Under the pieces are notes generated by a model. That model saw only the letters and a program-made list of their open reading frames with translations. It was not told where the DNA came from and ran no database searches. The position numbers were made by a program, and so were the translations under genes. A stretch of 64,000 bases of DNA from Misgurnus anguillicaudatus (Eukaryota; Chordata; Actinopteri; Cypriniformes; Cobitidae): positions 28,236,501-28,300,500 of the forward strand of contig NC_073358.2 in assembly GCF_027580225.2 (NCBI RefSeq), in the 5' to 3' direction. Below are positions 28,301-37,115 of the stretch, piece by piece. The first letter of the stretch is position 1. Each line of letters opens with the position of its first letter.

Positions 28301-31300
28301 AAACAAAGAGTAGCAAAGAGACAAAGCATTTGCACGGTTAGTACAGTACCTTGGCCGCTCAGACTAGGGTTGGCGTAGTCCCATGTATCCTGATCATTTT
28401 TGAAGACGTTGAGTCGAGTTGGCTATACGGTAGAGAGTAAGATTGCATTACAAATGTAGTTGTAGAGGTGCGATTACACTCACAAACAGACAATTATTAT
28501 TAATTTATCATTCACAATATAAAATTAAATGTGATCCTTAAATTTAACATCAACATGCGTAAAAACTTTAATAAGCATATTAAAGGCTCTATAAAAGCGA
28601 ATAATGTGCGACGTCACTTCCTGTTGATGTTTGAACTGTTTTCAAACAAACGGAGCGTAGCTAACGCCTCCCCCTCCCTCTCCCGTCCGTGCTTTCATGA
28701 ACGCGCCCAACCCCCACCCCCAAATCCTTCTTGTCGTTTATTGGCTGAAACACTTTGTTATGTTTTGTTGTGATATTGCCATTTGTCGAGCCTGAGCTGT
28801 CTACAGAGATCGCGTTTTTTTACAGTTTGATCAGCGGACAGGCACAAGCAGATAGTGAGGAGATGTTTGCTGTATGTAACAAAAAAATTTTATCTAAAAC
28901 GCGCCAATTCGCTTAGAGCGCCTTTAAGTGTCACTCAAAAAATAAAAAAGTCTTTTTTTTTAAACAAATGTGTTAGATTTGTGTAACAAATTTATTTTTG
29001 TAGATATCCCTTTATTTTTTCCCTATTGAATCCAGCCTTGCAGAGAGCACTCTACAGTAAGTGCATTGTGATATGTAACGCTGTGTGGTACTAACCTTGG
29101 CATACTCAATTTTAAGGGTGCAACAGCCCGAGTAGATATCGGCTCCATTGAGAGAAGCTTTGGCTCTCTGTGCGTTCTGGACCGAGTCAAATGTAAACAC
29201 AAGTCAAGGAGAAACACACTGTGACAGAAATGTTTACTCTCTATTTGGGCTGTCCAAATAAACATGCCATTTCAAAATAAGAGAAGCAAAAATTAAATCT
29301 TCATTTTTAAGATAAACCCCATGCATGCTGCAGAATACATAAAACTAAATCATAAAGTAATTTTGTAAGGATATTCGACCATGGCTTGAACTCCATTTTT
29401 CCTAAAGATCACAATCCTTTGCACAGGGCCGCAGTTGTTGCAAATGGTGTACAGAACATCCTACAGACAAAAGACAATGCAATCAAAAACAGGGCAACAA
29501 TCTTAAACACACACACTAGTCAAAAAAGCATATACTGAATACTGAAACAACTTACCGTGGTTATGGGGTAGATGGGGTTCATGATGGTTAAAAGCAGTAC
29601 GTTGTTGACGCTCCGAGTGTCATCGGAGTCACTGGGCCGAGAGATTTTTTGACTGGTAGAGTAATTGATGTATGATGGCCGACCACCAATGTAGATTTGA
29701 CTACTGTTAGCATACGTGACTGCGTTAGAGGAGCCGCTCATGTCCTCAAACTCCACCAGTGCCTGACGCTTTTTTGGCATCAACACAACATAACTGGAAT
29801 AGACACATGAACCAAGACACATTCAGTTATATTAAATAATATATGGGCTCTTCCAGGTTTTGTAATGCCATTGAATGGTGGTCAAAACTTTGATGGTCCA
29901 ACATGCACATACATTCATCATTAAAGTATATATGAAGAGTTTGGTTCCAAAACGCAATAAATCCATTTTGACAAATTTCGGTAAAAACGTGTTTTCTATA
30001 CCAAGAAAGTGACAAGATGAAAACCAGTATTTTCTGTTACAAACTTTCACATAGCACCTTTAGGTTATAAAAACATAAAAAATTCAAATCCATAACTTGA
30101 TTTTCAAAGATTTATTATAAAAACGAATTCTTTTTTCCACAAAATGCAATAAATCCATGACAGTTTTTTATTTCAAAATGCTATAAATCTATTAAATCAA
30201 TGTATAAATGTGCATTCATCTTTACCATTTTATATTTATTTAGTTGACTAGTGGTATACAATGATTAAAAAATAAACATTAATGGCATTAACCAAAACAC
30301 CTACTTTGTTATATGAAGAACACAATGTTTTAGCATGAGAAGCTTGATGCTGTCTGGAGAACAAGCAACCGAGTGCCTCTCGCGGAAATTATTAGCTGTT
30401 GATGGCTTACGTTTCTTTCCCGTCACAGAAAACCATCACAGGTTTGGCAATGCTATTAAAGTATTATTTTGTTTTGTTTGTTGATCACGAAGTACAAAGT
30501 AGATGAGGAAAACTAGGACTCCGTGTACTCAGCGCGTCGGCCATTGTTTGTTTACATTGCGTGAATGGCCCGCTGTAATATCAGAAATGGATTTATTGCA
30601 TTCTGTAAAAAAGCAGCAGTGGCGTTTGTCGCATTTTGGGAAAAAAGGGAGAAAAGATGACAGAATATCACGGCGGGTATTGGATTTTGCGTAAAATTAA
30701 TTATTTACTTTTAACTACTGACCTGATATAATACTGATTTTGGCAGTAACTCATTTTTTTCAAAAATGGCGTTTATTGCGTTTTGGAACCAAACTCTTCA
30801 TATGTACATGTATATATAAATATATGTCCTCTGAAGCGAAACAATATGCTTGTGAGAGAGCTTTTTAACCATCGATCCATTGTGTATTACTGTAAATATA
30901 CAAAATATGGCAATAAAAGTCACACCTGGGATGGCATGAGGGTGAGTAAATTATTATTGGATCATTTGTATTTCCATTCCTTTAACTATTTCATGCCTAA
31001 CAACCATTTATGTAACATATTCCATAGACTTGCGAATTAGGCATAGGCCTGTAGTCATGTTACAGTTTGCCCCTTGAAACGGGGCCAATGATTTTCATTC
31101 AAATTGTGCTTGTTACCTTATAGTGCCAAACTCCTGTAGCGCCTCCACCAGGTCAGCTTCGGTAATGCCGTCAATAAGCCCCCTTACATGCACCACAAGC
31201 GAGGGCAAGGTCTTGTGTGGGTCATCGTAACCCTCCTGCACAAAGAGCAGAGAAGAGATCCCATTAACCCATGGACAAACCAACAACAAACACTGCAATT

Positions 31301-31996
31301 TTACGTCTGGTGCGAATTTAATTTCCTTATTTACCCATTTGTTCGACTATTTAGTCGTTCTGAAATATAAAATGGAGTAACAATCGCGACTAATGGGTTT
31401 TATCAAAAAGTACAGGTAACGTTATAAGATGAAACCCCTCCAACCGAGTTATGCTTTTACTCAAAAGTCGAATTAATAATCTTGTTTTTCAGCATTCATC
31501 TGCTATTATGCTCAATAAATAACTGTAAAATAAACCCAGTCTTTATAATCTACAACAGAACGATTTAACTTAACGTTACCTGCCTAGAACAATGAATGAG
31601 CATTGATTAAACAACTTCTACCTCGCGCACCGGTATCAAAAGCCACTTTTTAGTATATATCGGATTCTAAAAAAGTTATTTATGTATATTAATAGTAATT
31701 ATTATACAATGTATGTGTAATAATAGCACGCAATGGGTAATATTTATCTAGATAACATCCTCCAAACTTAACATCTGTACGTTAGCTATCGCAAGGAAAA
31801 ATCTGGCCAGATTTGGTCGTGTTTGATGGAAAAACGCGTTTTCTTTGAAGAAAATCTTTCTTTCATAGTTTAAACATGACAAATACAATATGATAAATTG
31901 TAATTATATTACCGTAGCCATTCCGTCGCTATCTGTTTTTTGCCGTTTTGTTGCTCTGCCTCCGTCACCGTAATAATGGCCTGCCGCAGCAGCCAT
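17039..31996 (-). CDS. hnrnpl: hnrnpl, heterogeneous nuclear ribonucleoprotein L
   Basis: Exons: 31996-31913, 31235-31117, 29793-29556, 29460-29375, 29192-29096, 28422-28350, 21522-21487, 21221-21153, 20498-20227, 19854-19733, 17977-17776, 17606-17549, 17418-17323, 17097-17039. They join in frame to 536 aa. A short Gly/Lys-rich N-terminus (AAAAGHYYGDGG) precedes RRM1 (about 39-115), RRM2 (about 129-207), a Gly/Pro/Tyr-rich linker, RRM3 (about 327-403) and RRM4 (about 447-536), ending FSTAQHAN. hnRNP L binds CA-rich RNA and regulates splicing and mRNA stability in the nucleus. An upstream in-frame ATG at 32134 exists, but it lies in probable promoter DNA. Intron 4 is AT-AC; all others are GT-AG. 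HNRNPLL is the alternative, but the N-terminus and linker match HNRNPL. Confidence 0.95.
18373..19108. mobile_element. DNA element with CAGTCC-TCCAGAAAAA ends in an hnrnpl intron
   Basis: The left end gtcagtccttccagaaaaatg matches the inverse of the right end cattttttctggagggactgac. The interior holds an expanded 22-bp minisatellite. Noncoding and located between hnrnpl exons 10 and 11. Confidence 0.65.
18485..18892. repeat. 22-bp minisatellite, about 18 copies
   Basis: Unit ctgcggcaactacttgcaaa plus two A, starting at 18491 and recurring exactly every 22 bp to 18887. Copies look essentially identical. The unit lacks stops in three plus-strand frames, which creates long artificial open frames. 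Confidence 0.95.
19310..19339. repeat. (TA)n microsatellite
   Basis: Short TA run in an hnrnpl intron. Confidence 0.8.
19492..19672. mobile_element. TA-flanked MITE
   Basis: CACTCTTAGAA and TTCTAAGAGTG termini flanked by TA on both sides (19490-19491, 19673-19674). The TA duplication suggests Tc1/mariner mobilisation. Confidence 0.7.
19920..20144. mobile_element. TTAA-flanked MITE, reverse copy of the 14.9 kb family
   Basis: TTAA at 19916-19919 and 20145-20148. The body contains aaaaacgctttggaaaag and gtgtggggcaggtct, matching the complement of 14911-15149. It lies between hnrnpl exons 9 and 10. Confidence 0.8.
20606..21140. mobile_element. TTAA-flanked MITE abutting an hnrnpl splice donor
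   Basis: AGAGCCCATATTATG and AATATGTGCCCT termini with TTAA at 20602-20605 and 21141-21144. The target duplication ends 8 nt from the exon at 21153-21221, so nearly the whole intron start is transposon-derived. Confidence 0.85.
21344..21352 (-). other. possible 9-nt hnrnpl microexon
   Basis: A T13 tract and GAAG acceptor precede GATCTGGTG, followed by GTAGTA. The 9 nt keep the phase between the 36-nt exon and the exon at 21221, and would add a Gly/Ser-rich insert to the linker. Splice-site logic only; coordinates may be off by a base or two. Confidence 0.25.
21487..21522 (-). other. 36-nt small, probably cassette, exon of hnrnpl
   Basis: Transcript strand: ctatctgtgcag acceptor, 36 nt encoding DADADGNWNNSQ, then CAAG/GTGTGT donor. 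It is in phase 1 on both sides, so skipping it leaves the frame intact. It lies in the variable linker between RRM2 and RRM3. Use in mRNA is inferred. Confidence 0.7.
22638..22960. mobile_element. MITE, GATAGTTCACCCAAAAAT family
   Basis: Begins after TTAA (22634-22637) and carries tcatcatttactcactctcatg at the left with a decayed inverse at the right (attttgggtaa). Right border approximate. Confidence 0.6.
23195..23974. mobile_element. Outer DNA element with CCGTTTCTCATTGTCAAGGAT ends
   Basis: The left terminus pairs with atccttcctagacattgagaaacgg at the right. It is split by a second element at 23419-23794. Borders approximate. Confidence 0.55.
23419..23794. mobile_element. Nested element with an 11-bp direct repeat
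   Basis: The direct repeat CGCGAAGGATA occurs at 23408-23418 and 23795-23805. Ends are GCCTGGCTCC and GGACCAGGCTA. The right part contains a small hairpin around gtacgagagtctggttgg. It sits inside the 23.2-24.0 kb element. Confidence 0.65.
24322..24970. mobile_element. DNA element with TAGCTGTGTCCCAATTCAA ends
   Basis: The left end pairs with ttgaattgggacacagcta at the right, and aaggctgcgacctt pairs with aaggtcgcagccc. About 650 bp, noncoding, in hnrnpl intron 6. Confidence 0.75.
25450..26340 (-). promoter_or_regulatory. CA-rich, transposon-free block in hnrnpl intron 6
   Basis: On the transcript strand this block is rich in ACAC, ACACCA and CAACA motifs. Examples are CAACAACACACCACGCC, GCAACACACCAAACAAATCG and GTAACACACCAAACAAGACAC. 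Recurrent CCAAGATTGCC/CCGAGATTGC modules lie between them. Unlike the rest of the 6.8 kb intron I see no TIR element in it. CA repeats are the established hnRNP L binding target, and mammalian HNRNPL is known to regulate its own splicing from a CA-rich intron. A role here is inferred. Confidence 0.4.
26824..27180. mobile_element. TTAA-flanked MITE (AGGTGCAGTGTGTAATTTT family)
   Basis: AGGTGCAGTGTGTAA at left and TTTACACACTGCACCT at right, with TTAA at 26820-26823 and 27181-27184. 357 bp, noncoding. Confidence 0.85.
27824..27991. mobile_element. Short MITE, AGTTCAACCAAATATG variant
   Basis: Left ggaatagttcaaccaaatatg and right catatttgtgtgaactatcc are inverse copies. Member of the family at 8.4 kb. 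Confidence 0.6.
28584..28923. mobile_element. TTAA-flanked MITE (AGGCTCTATAAAAGCG family)
   Basis: Left AGGCTCTATAAAAGCGAAT and right ATTCGCTTAGAGCGCCT, with TTAA at 28580-28583 and 28924-28927. 340 bp in hnrnpl intron 5. Confidence 0.75.
29193..29374 (-). other. U12-type AT-AC intron in hnrnpl
   Basis: On the transcript strand the intron begins ATATCCTTAC and ends GTTTAC. A TCCTTGAC branch-like motif (29203-29210) places its A 11 nt before the exon. No GT-AG choice joins ATGGTCGA to ATTTGACTC in frame, while this junction restores the RRM2 sequence MVEFDSVQ. These are the defining features of minor-spliceosome AT-AC introns. Confidence 0.9.
29930..30802. mobile_element. Palindromic-end element in hnrnpl intron 2
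   Basis: ATGAAGAGTTTGGTTCCAAA is repeated inverted at the right end, and the match continues through AACGCAATAAA, giving about 30 bp of near-perfect terminal repeat. Internal gcaataaatccat motifs recur. About 870 bp, noncoding. Confidence 0.75.
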
Positions 31997-32103
31997 GTTG
32001 TCTCGACTGAAACGTTCTAAAATGGAAAACGCTACTGCCGAAGCTACGGCAACCCGGAGGGGGATAAAAAGCGAGAGAATCACGTGAGCTACACAGCCGA
32101 AAT

Positions 32104-32123
32104 GCATTTTGGGGCATTGTAGT
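32104..32123 (-). promoter_or_regulatory. ZNF143-like site in the hnrnpl promoter
   Basis: Minus strand reads ACTACAATGCCCCAAAATGC, close to the ZNF143/Staf promoter motif (ACTACAATTCCCAGAATGC). It lies 108 nt upstream of the hnrnpl ATG; a CACGTG also occurs at about 32081-32086. It suggests the transcription start lies just downstream. Confidence 0.5.
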
Positions 32124-32733
32124 CGTGATACCATGCGTTAATACGCTTAAAACACGTTTATTTTTTACACTCGTTCGACTTTGATTACAGAAAATATTTC
32201 ATATCCGTGCTAAATTACTGCTAGGATATACAGAGCTTTAATCGTTTTCGTATTTATCCGAATCAAATCATTTAACCACTAAACACCATTAATAGTTGGG
32301 CCACTGTCACGTTTAACTACAAACAGTAGTTTTGTGGGGAAATCCCGACTTTTAAATTAAGGGCAAAGAAGTATATACGTTTCAGCCCTTGGCAGTTAAA
32401 ATGTAATTGATTGTGATGTAAATTGACACACATGTGCGTCTTTGGGCAGTGGTAAAAATGGACCATAAAATAAATCCTCCACTTCACCGAATTCTTATCT
32501 AATTCAAATTCAAACTAAATGGAACAGCTGTTTAGCTTTCCTTTATAAAGTGTAGTTAAGCAACCCTTCAAATTTACATACACAAAAATAGGAATGCTAG
32601 AATAAACAGCGTTGCCATGACTTCGTGAGAGATGCAAATGTAGGCTTAATATTATAAACAATGAAAAACACTCAAAATGGAATTAAAATAGCTTAAGTAC
32701 ACAAACATGCACTGAAAGTTGGTTTTGTAAAGC

Positions 32734-32739
32734 TTTATT
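32734..32739 (-). promoter_or_regulatory. candidate srsf7 polyadenylation signal
   Basis: Minus strand AATAAA about 435 nt after the srsf7 stop, leaving about 700 bp to the hnrnpl start. First canonical hexamer downstream. Confidence 0.55.
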
Positions 32740-33172
32740 AAAAAGATCATTGCCATTCTCAATGCAAAAAAAAAAAAAATTCTACACCAAACAAATCACA
32801 GCATACTCTTCAGCTCATATAATACACCGACTAAATCACAATATAGCTCATTCACCACCTTGCCCACAATTCACTGACCACAGGACATTTGCTCAACACT
32901 GAAATAAAAACAATGGAGCTTAAAATGTTTTTAAGAGTCTGAGAAAAAGAAGTTATAAAGAGGATACGTTAAGAAAACAAATTATACACAAGCTGCTTGA
33001 GATGATAGTGATCTTTATACAAGGTGGTGGTGAGGGGCAGAGGGCTTCATCATTCAATGAAACAAACAAGAGCTTGGTAGCTACAGTAGAATCAGGATTG
33101 AAATCAAAGGGGAGATAAAATGCCTTTCAGCCTTGAGGCAAAGGTGGAAAATGGGGGTGAAAGCAGATCAGA

Positions 33173-35113
33173 TCAGTCAGCGTCCGGTGTTGGACTTCTC
33201 CTTGGGCTGGCAGACCTGGAATGACTAACACACAAGACAGTAGCAGCACCTACACATTCTCTGACAAGAGACTCTTTTTACATAAACACAGTGGTAGACT
33301 GCATAAACATACCTGTCTTTTTTGTGGCTGACTGACCGCGAGCGAGATCTGGACACACTACGTTCCCTTTGTCTGGAAGCAGAACGTGAACGGGAGCGAC
33401 TTGAAAAGAACACACAAGTGTTAAAATATGAAATTCAATGAACATGTGAAGCTCAGCTAAAAAAATATGCATGGGCAAAATATGTACCTATCTCTACGGA
33501 CAGGTGTTCTGGATCTTCGAACAGGGCTTTTGGACCTGCGCACAGGTGAGCGAGAGCGGCGCACAGGAGTTCTGGATCTGGAGCGAGCAGGAGAGCCTGA
33601 CCTAAAACAGACAGTTACATGTTATATACACACACATCTAGCTAGAAATCAACAAGGTTTAGGGTGGCCATTCGTGCCAGTTCCGCCGGACACGTCCAGA
33701 ACATGTTTTCGGGTTCGTTCTCCGAAAGTCGCGTTGGTCGACCGCATACGTCATCAAGGTTTAACATTTCGGGTTTAATTTCAGAAAAGCAACCGTTACA
33801 TTAAAAGGTAAGAATGAAACTACAATGATTGTATGTCTTAAAAGAAATAAATCTTAATTTTCTAATGCATTTTAACTGAAATGTGGAACCTCGATGACGT
33901 ATGTGGTCGAGCAACGCGACTTCCAGAGAACGAACCCGAAAACATGTTCGGGACGTATGCGGCGGAACTGGCAAGAATGGCCACCCTAACAAGGTTTAAT
34001 GACAAAACTGAAGGCAGGAGATGCAGCAAACAAATGTAGTCACTGGTCTTAAACAGTTAAACAGGCTTACCTGCTTCTGCGTTTTGAGTATGAAGGTGAA
34101 CGATACTTCCTGTAAAAAAAAAAAAGTATAAAAATTAGATTGATGCATTTATACAATAAGCCTTTTTGAAACTGCAGTGACTGAAACTTACCTCTCGTTA
34201 CTACGGCTACGAGAGCGGTAGCGCCGACCACGAGATCTAGACCTAGAGCGAGATCCAGACCTGCAAAAATTAAAAAGGTATTAGCAAAATGGTTCGAATT
34301 AGTAACTAGAATTAAAGCATTTCCCCATTGTCACATACCTACTACGACGTCCACGCCTCTTGCTAAAGCGATAGCAATCATAGGCGTAATGGCCAGTTTC
34401 ACCACACTGGTAGCAACGGTCATTGGGGTCAAATTGTCTTCGGTTGGGACGGCCATAGCGAGACTTTCTGGACATGCCGTTTGACAGTTCGACTCGAACG
34501 CGAGCTCCACAAAGCACCCTGGAATATTGCAAATCAAAGGGATTAATGGCTTCTCTACCAACCGATGAATTACAAAATGCACGTACACATTTTGACCCTG
34601 CCGTTTATGCAACCCAGACCACTCATATAACCCGTTTTACAGAGCCAGTAGCCTAGATACAGGCAGTTTTTTGATTACACTAGGTAAACAACTAGACTCC
34701 AAAAAGATGACTACATTTTATTCTGCATCCAGAACAATACCATAATGTTGGGGCTTTTGTGAGCGGGGGAAAAAACAGTGATAAACCGCCGACACTCACC
34801 CCCGTGGGTCTGAGCTCCCTGAAGAGGTCAGGGGGTTAAATGTGCTGCAGTAGCATCATGGGAAATGTAGGCAGGTAGAACTCAAGTAGACTCACTTTCC
34901 ATCCATCCCCTTTACGGCATCCTCTGCATCTCTGGGATCCTCATACTCTACGAAGGCGAAACCAGGTGGGTTCCGAGCGACCCAAACACTCCTCAATGGT
35001 CCGTAGTAACTGAAGGCTCGTTCAAGTTCACCTTTGGCCGCGCCGTTGCCAAGATCGCCGACATAAACCTTACAGTCCGCGGCACGCGAGGAACTTCGGG
35101 ATGAGTACGACAT
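33173..35113 (-). CDS. srsf7: srsf7, serine/arginine-rich splicing factor 7
   Basis: Coding exons: 35113-34896, 34518-34339, 34260-34192, 34109-34071, 33601-33488, 33399-33313, 33215-33173. They close in frame to 249 aa (human 238). The RRM spans about residues 15-86, with RNP2 KVYVGDLG and RNP1 [14 protein letters not shown] zinc knuckle, [14 protein letters not shown], is at 108-121. The knuckle among SR proteins is diagnostic of SRSF7. The C-terminus is an RS domain with [23 protein letters not shown] repeats, ending SPTPDAD. The protein regulates splice-site choice and mRNA export. A 5' UTR intron separates the ATG exon (acceptor just above 35123) from a noncoding exon ending at 35890. 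Which teleost duplicate (a or b) it is cannot be told. Confidence 0.92.
33661..33987. mobile_element. TIR element with a 10-bp target duplication in srsf7 intron 4
   Basis: AGGGTGGCCATTC/GAATGGCCACCCT termini and a direct repeat AACAAGGTTT at 33651-33660 and 33988-33997. A 9-10 bp duplication with such termini points to a Mutator-like (MULE) source; the class is inferred. Confidence 0.7.
34800..34844 (-). other. candidate alternative exon or alternative donor in srsf7 intron 1
   Basis: Transcript strand: a CTACTGCAG acceptor, 45 nt without a stop in the exon-1 phase, then a GGGG/GTGAGT donor. Using both sites inserts 15 in-frame residues but needs a 51-nt upstream intron, which is very short. 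Using only the downstream donor extends exon 1 into an immediate TGA (AAG TGA), a poison form. SR protein genes commonly autoregulate this way. Confidence 0.5.
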
Positions 35114-35889
35114 CTTGCTCCTCCTGCAACGTGAACAGAGAAATGATGCATTTTAACTGTACTCAAAAGACATTATAACCATGCTAAGGTCTAATGCACA
35201 ATACAATAACCATCTAAACTAATTTTGTGGAGTACAGCCTGCCAAGCTTGTTGAAAGAAAGGCTTACAATCATTAAGATTAAGTACACATCATTAATCCA
35301 TCAGTGCTTATTTAAGTGAATGGATGTTATACTTGTGTTGTGCAGTACTGCATGAACCAACAAACATCGCAACTCTCGAACAGCTGATCACACAATCACG
35401 CAGATATTCCCAAAATGGATTATGGGAAAGATGGAGTTACTTTGTTTAACATTAGTACATGTAAAATTATTTACTAGTGTATATGCACTACTACACGATG
35501 ATTCCCCTTGTAATCTCAGATGCTACAACTCCCGATCCACGGCCACCGTGTACTGTGTATGATACATTTTTTTAAATAAACAGGACTAAAATAGCTCACT
35601 AGCATCGATAGGTCAAACGCAACACGCGCATAATGTATTCTGGGAAAACGAAGCAACATGTTTCAGCGCCATGCAAACAAGATTAACGCCATTAATAAGT
35701 GCGCCAGAAAAGCAGGCCTCTCTTTGTTTGGCACGTTTTTTGGACCAAACGATACACCTACCGAAACAGAAAAGACCCGCGAGCCGACACAACTGTTAAA
35801 TCCTAAACACAAGTGCAAGATTTGGGAACGCAGCCACGGAACAAAAACGTTGAAACGATATAAACAACGTCTCTAGCACGCGGACTTAC

Positions 35890-36180
35890 TGTGAGACTCG
35901 ACGTCCTCGGTTCCGTGAGAGGGCGCGTGGATGTCTTCTTCTTCCGGTTGATTAAATGCGCTTTAACGAAACCTTAACTGAGGAGAAAACTGTTCATGAA
36001 TAGAATCAAAATAGTATCGCTTAAACTATATTAATACTCAAATCATTTCTGATGTGAAGACTGATTATTCCAAAAAAGATCTCTTACCAATTTATATCAT
36101 ACGCTTCACGCTCTTCTCCCGGAAGCGTCACCGGCTGAGCGTGCGCGGCCTCGTTTACTTCTCTTTCACGAATGGGCGGG
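35890..36180 (-). promoter_or_regulatory. srsf7 5' UTR exon and promoter region
   Basis: A CTCACA/GTAAGT donor on the minus strand ends a noncoding exon at 35890. The sequence above it is CpG-rich (cggaagcgtcaccggctgagcg). It lies 0.9 kb beyond the slc8a2 stop. The transcription start was not resolved. Confidence 0.5.
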
Positions 36181-37115
36181 GTTCTTAGTCCCTAAATATG
36201 ATTGGCTAATAACGATGTCACTCCAGCAAAAGGCGCGTTTTCCACCAGTATTCCAAACCTAATAGCGGCTTTTCCAAAATAAATTTGGGATTGTTTGTAG
36301 TATAATTGTAGGCTCTAAGTTTTTAATATAATTTTTTTACCCTAATTTTATTTAACATAAAATTACTTAGCACACAAAGACCACTGTTAGAACTACAAAA
36401 ACGTAAAATAGTTTTTTTACACTTAAAATAATTTTACTTACAGTTAAATGCCATTTTTCAATAACACATTTGAGTGCATTTTATAAAGTGACACATGACA
36501 GACTCATTATTTAAATTAATATATTAAGATTTTTAAATATAGATTATACATTATTACTTTGATAAACTCGATAAGCAAGATTCCAAGTTCTCATAACAGC
36601 TTATCATCAGTGCTTGACATACTTCAGTAAAACTAGTAAAACAAGTTTAACTTGTCACATTTTGTTCACCCCAATGCAGTGCACAGCCAAGTGCACCTTC
36701 TCTCTCAGAAAGCAGCCTGGCATTTCCCAAACAGATGACACTGTATGTACTATAATTACTTGTTGATGACCAACAACAACATAACAAGACATCACAGTCC
36801 TAAAAAAGTGTAGATGCAGTGTGTACAGATAGTACGTCTTCAAAGTCAGGGTCTGTTGATGTCAAAATTCAATGTTCATAATGTGCTTTGATTTAATGTC
36901 CTTGAAACCAAAGCCATTGCTGTGCACCAACGCAGCCATCTGCACAATTAATACTTGCTGCAAACGTACAATTTTTGTATACAGACAGTGCATACTGTGT
37001 ACATTACCATGGAAAATACAGTTTATACCACCACGATTTATCTCACAGCTCAACCTAATGCCGTCTGTATTGTGTTTCCATTAAGTCTTTGTTAGTTTTC
37101 TTCATTTCTCTGTCT

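Noticed and set aside
31997..32134. N-terminal extension of hnrnpl from an in-frame ATG at 32134
   Set aside because: The frame is open, but it overlaps the ZNF143-like site and shows no similarity to the long mammalian N-terminus, so the ATG at 31996 was preferred.
35658..35876. 72-aa plus-strand frame opposite the srsf7 5' UTR intron
   Set aside because: No recognised family and no second exon; lies antisense in the srsf7 promoter-proximal intron.
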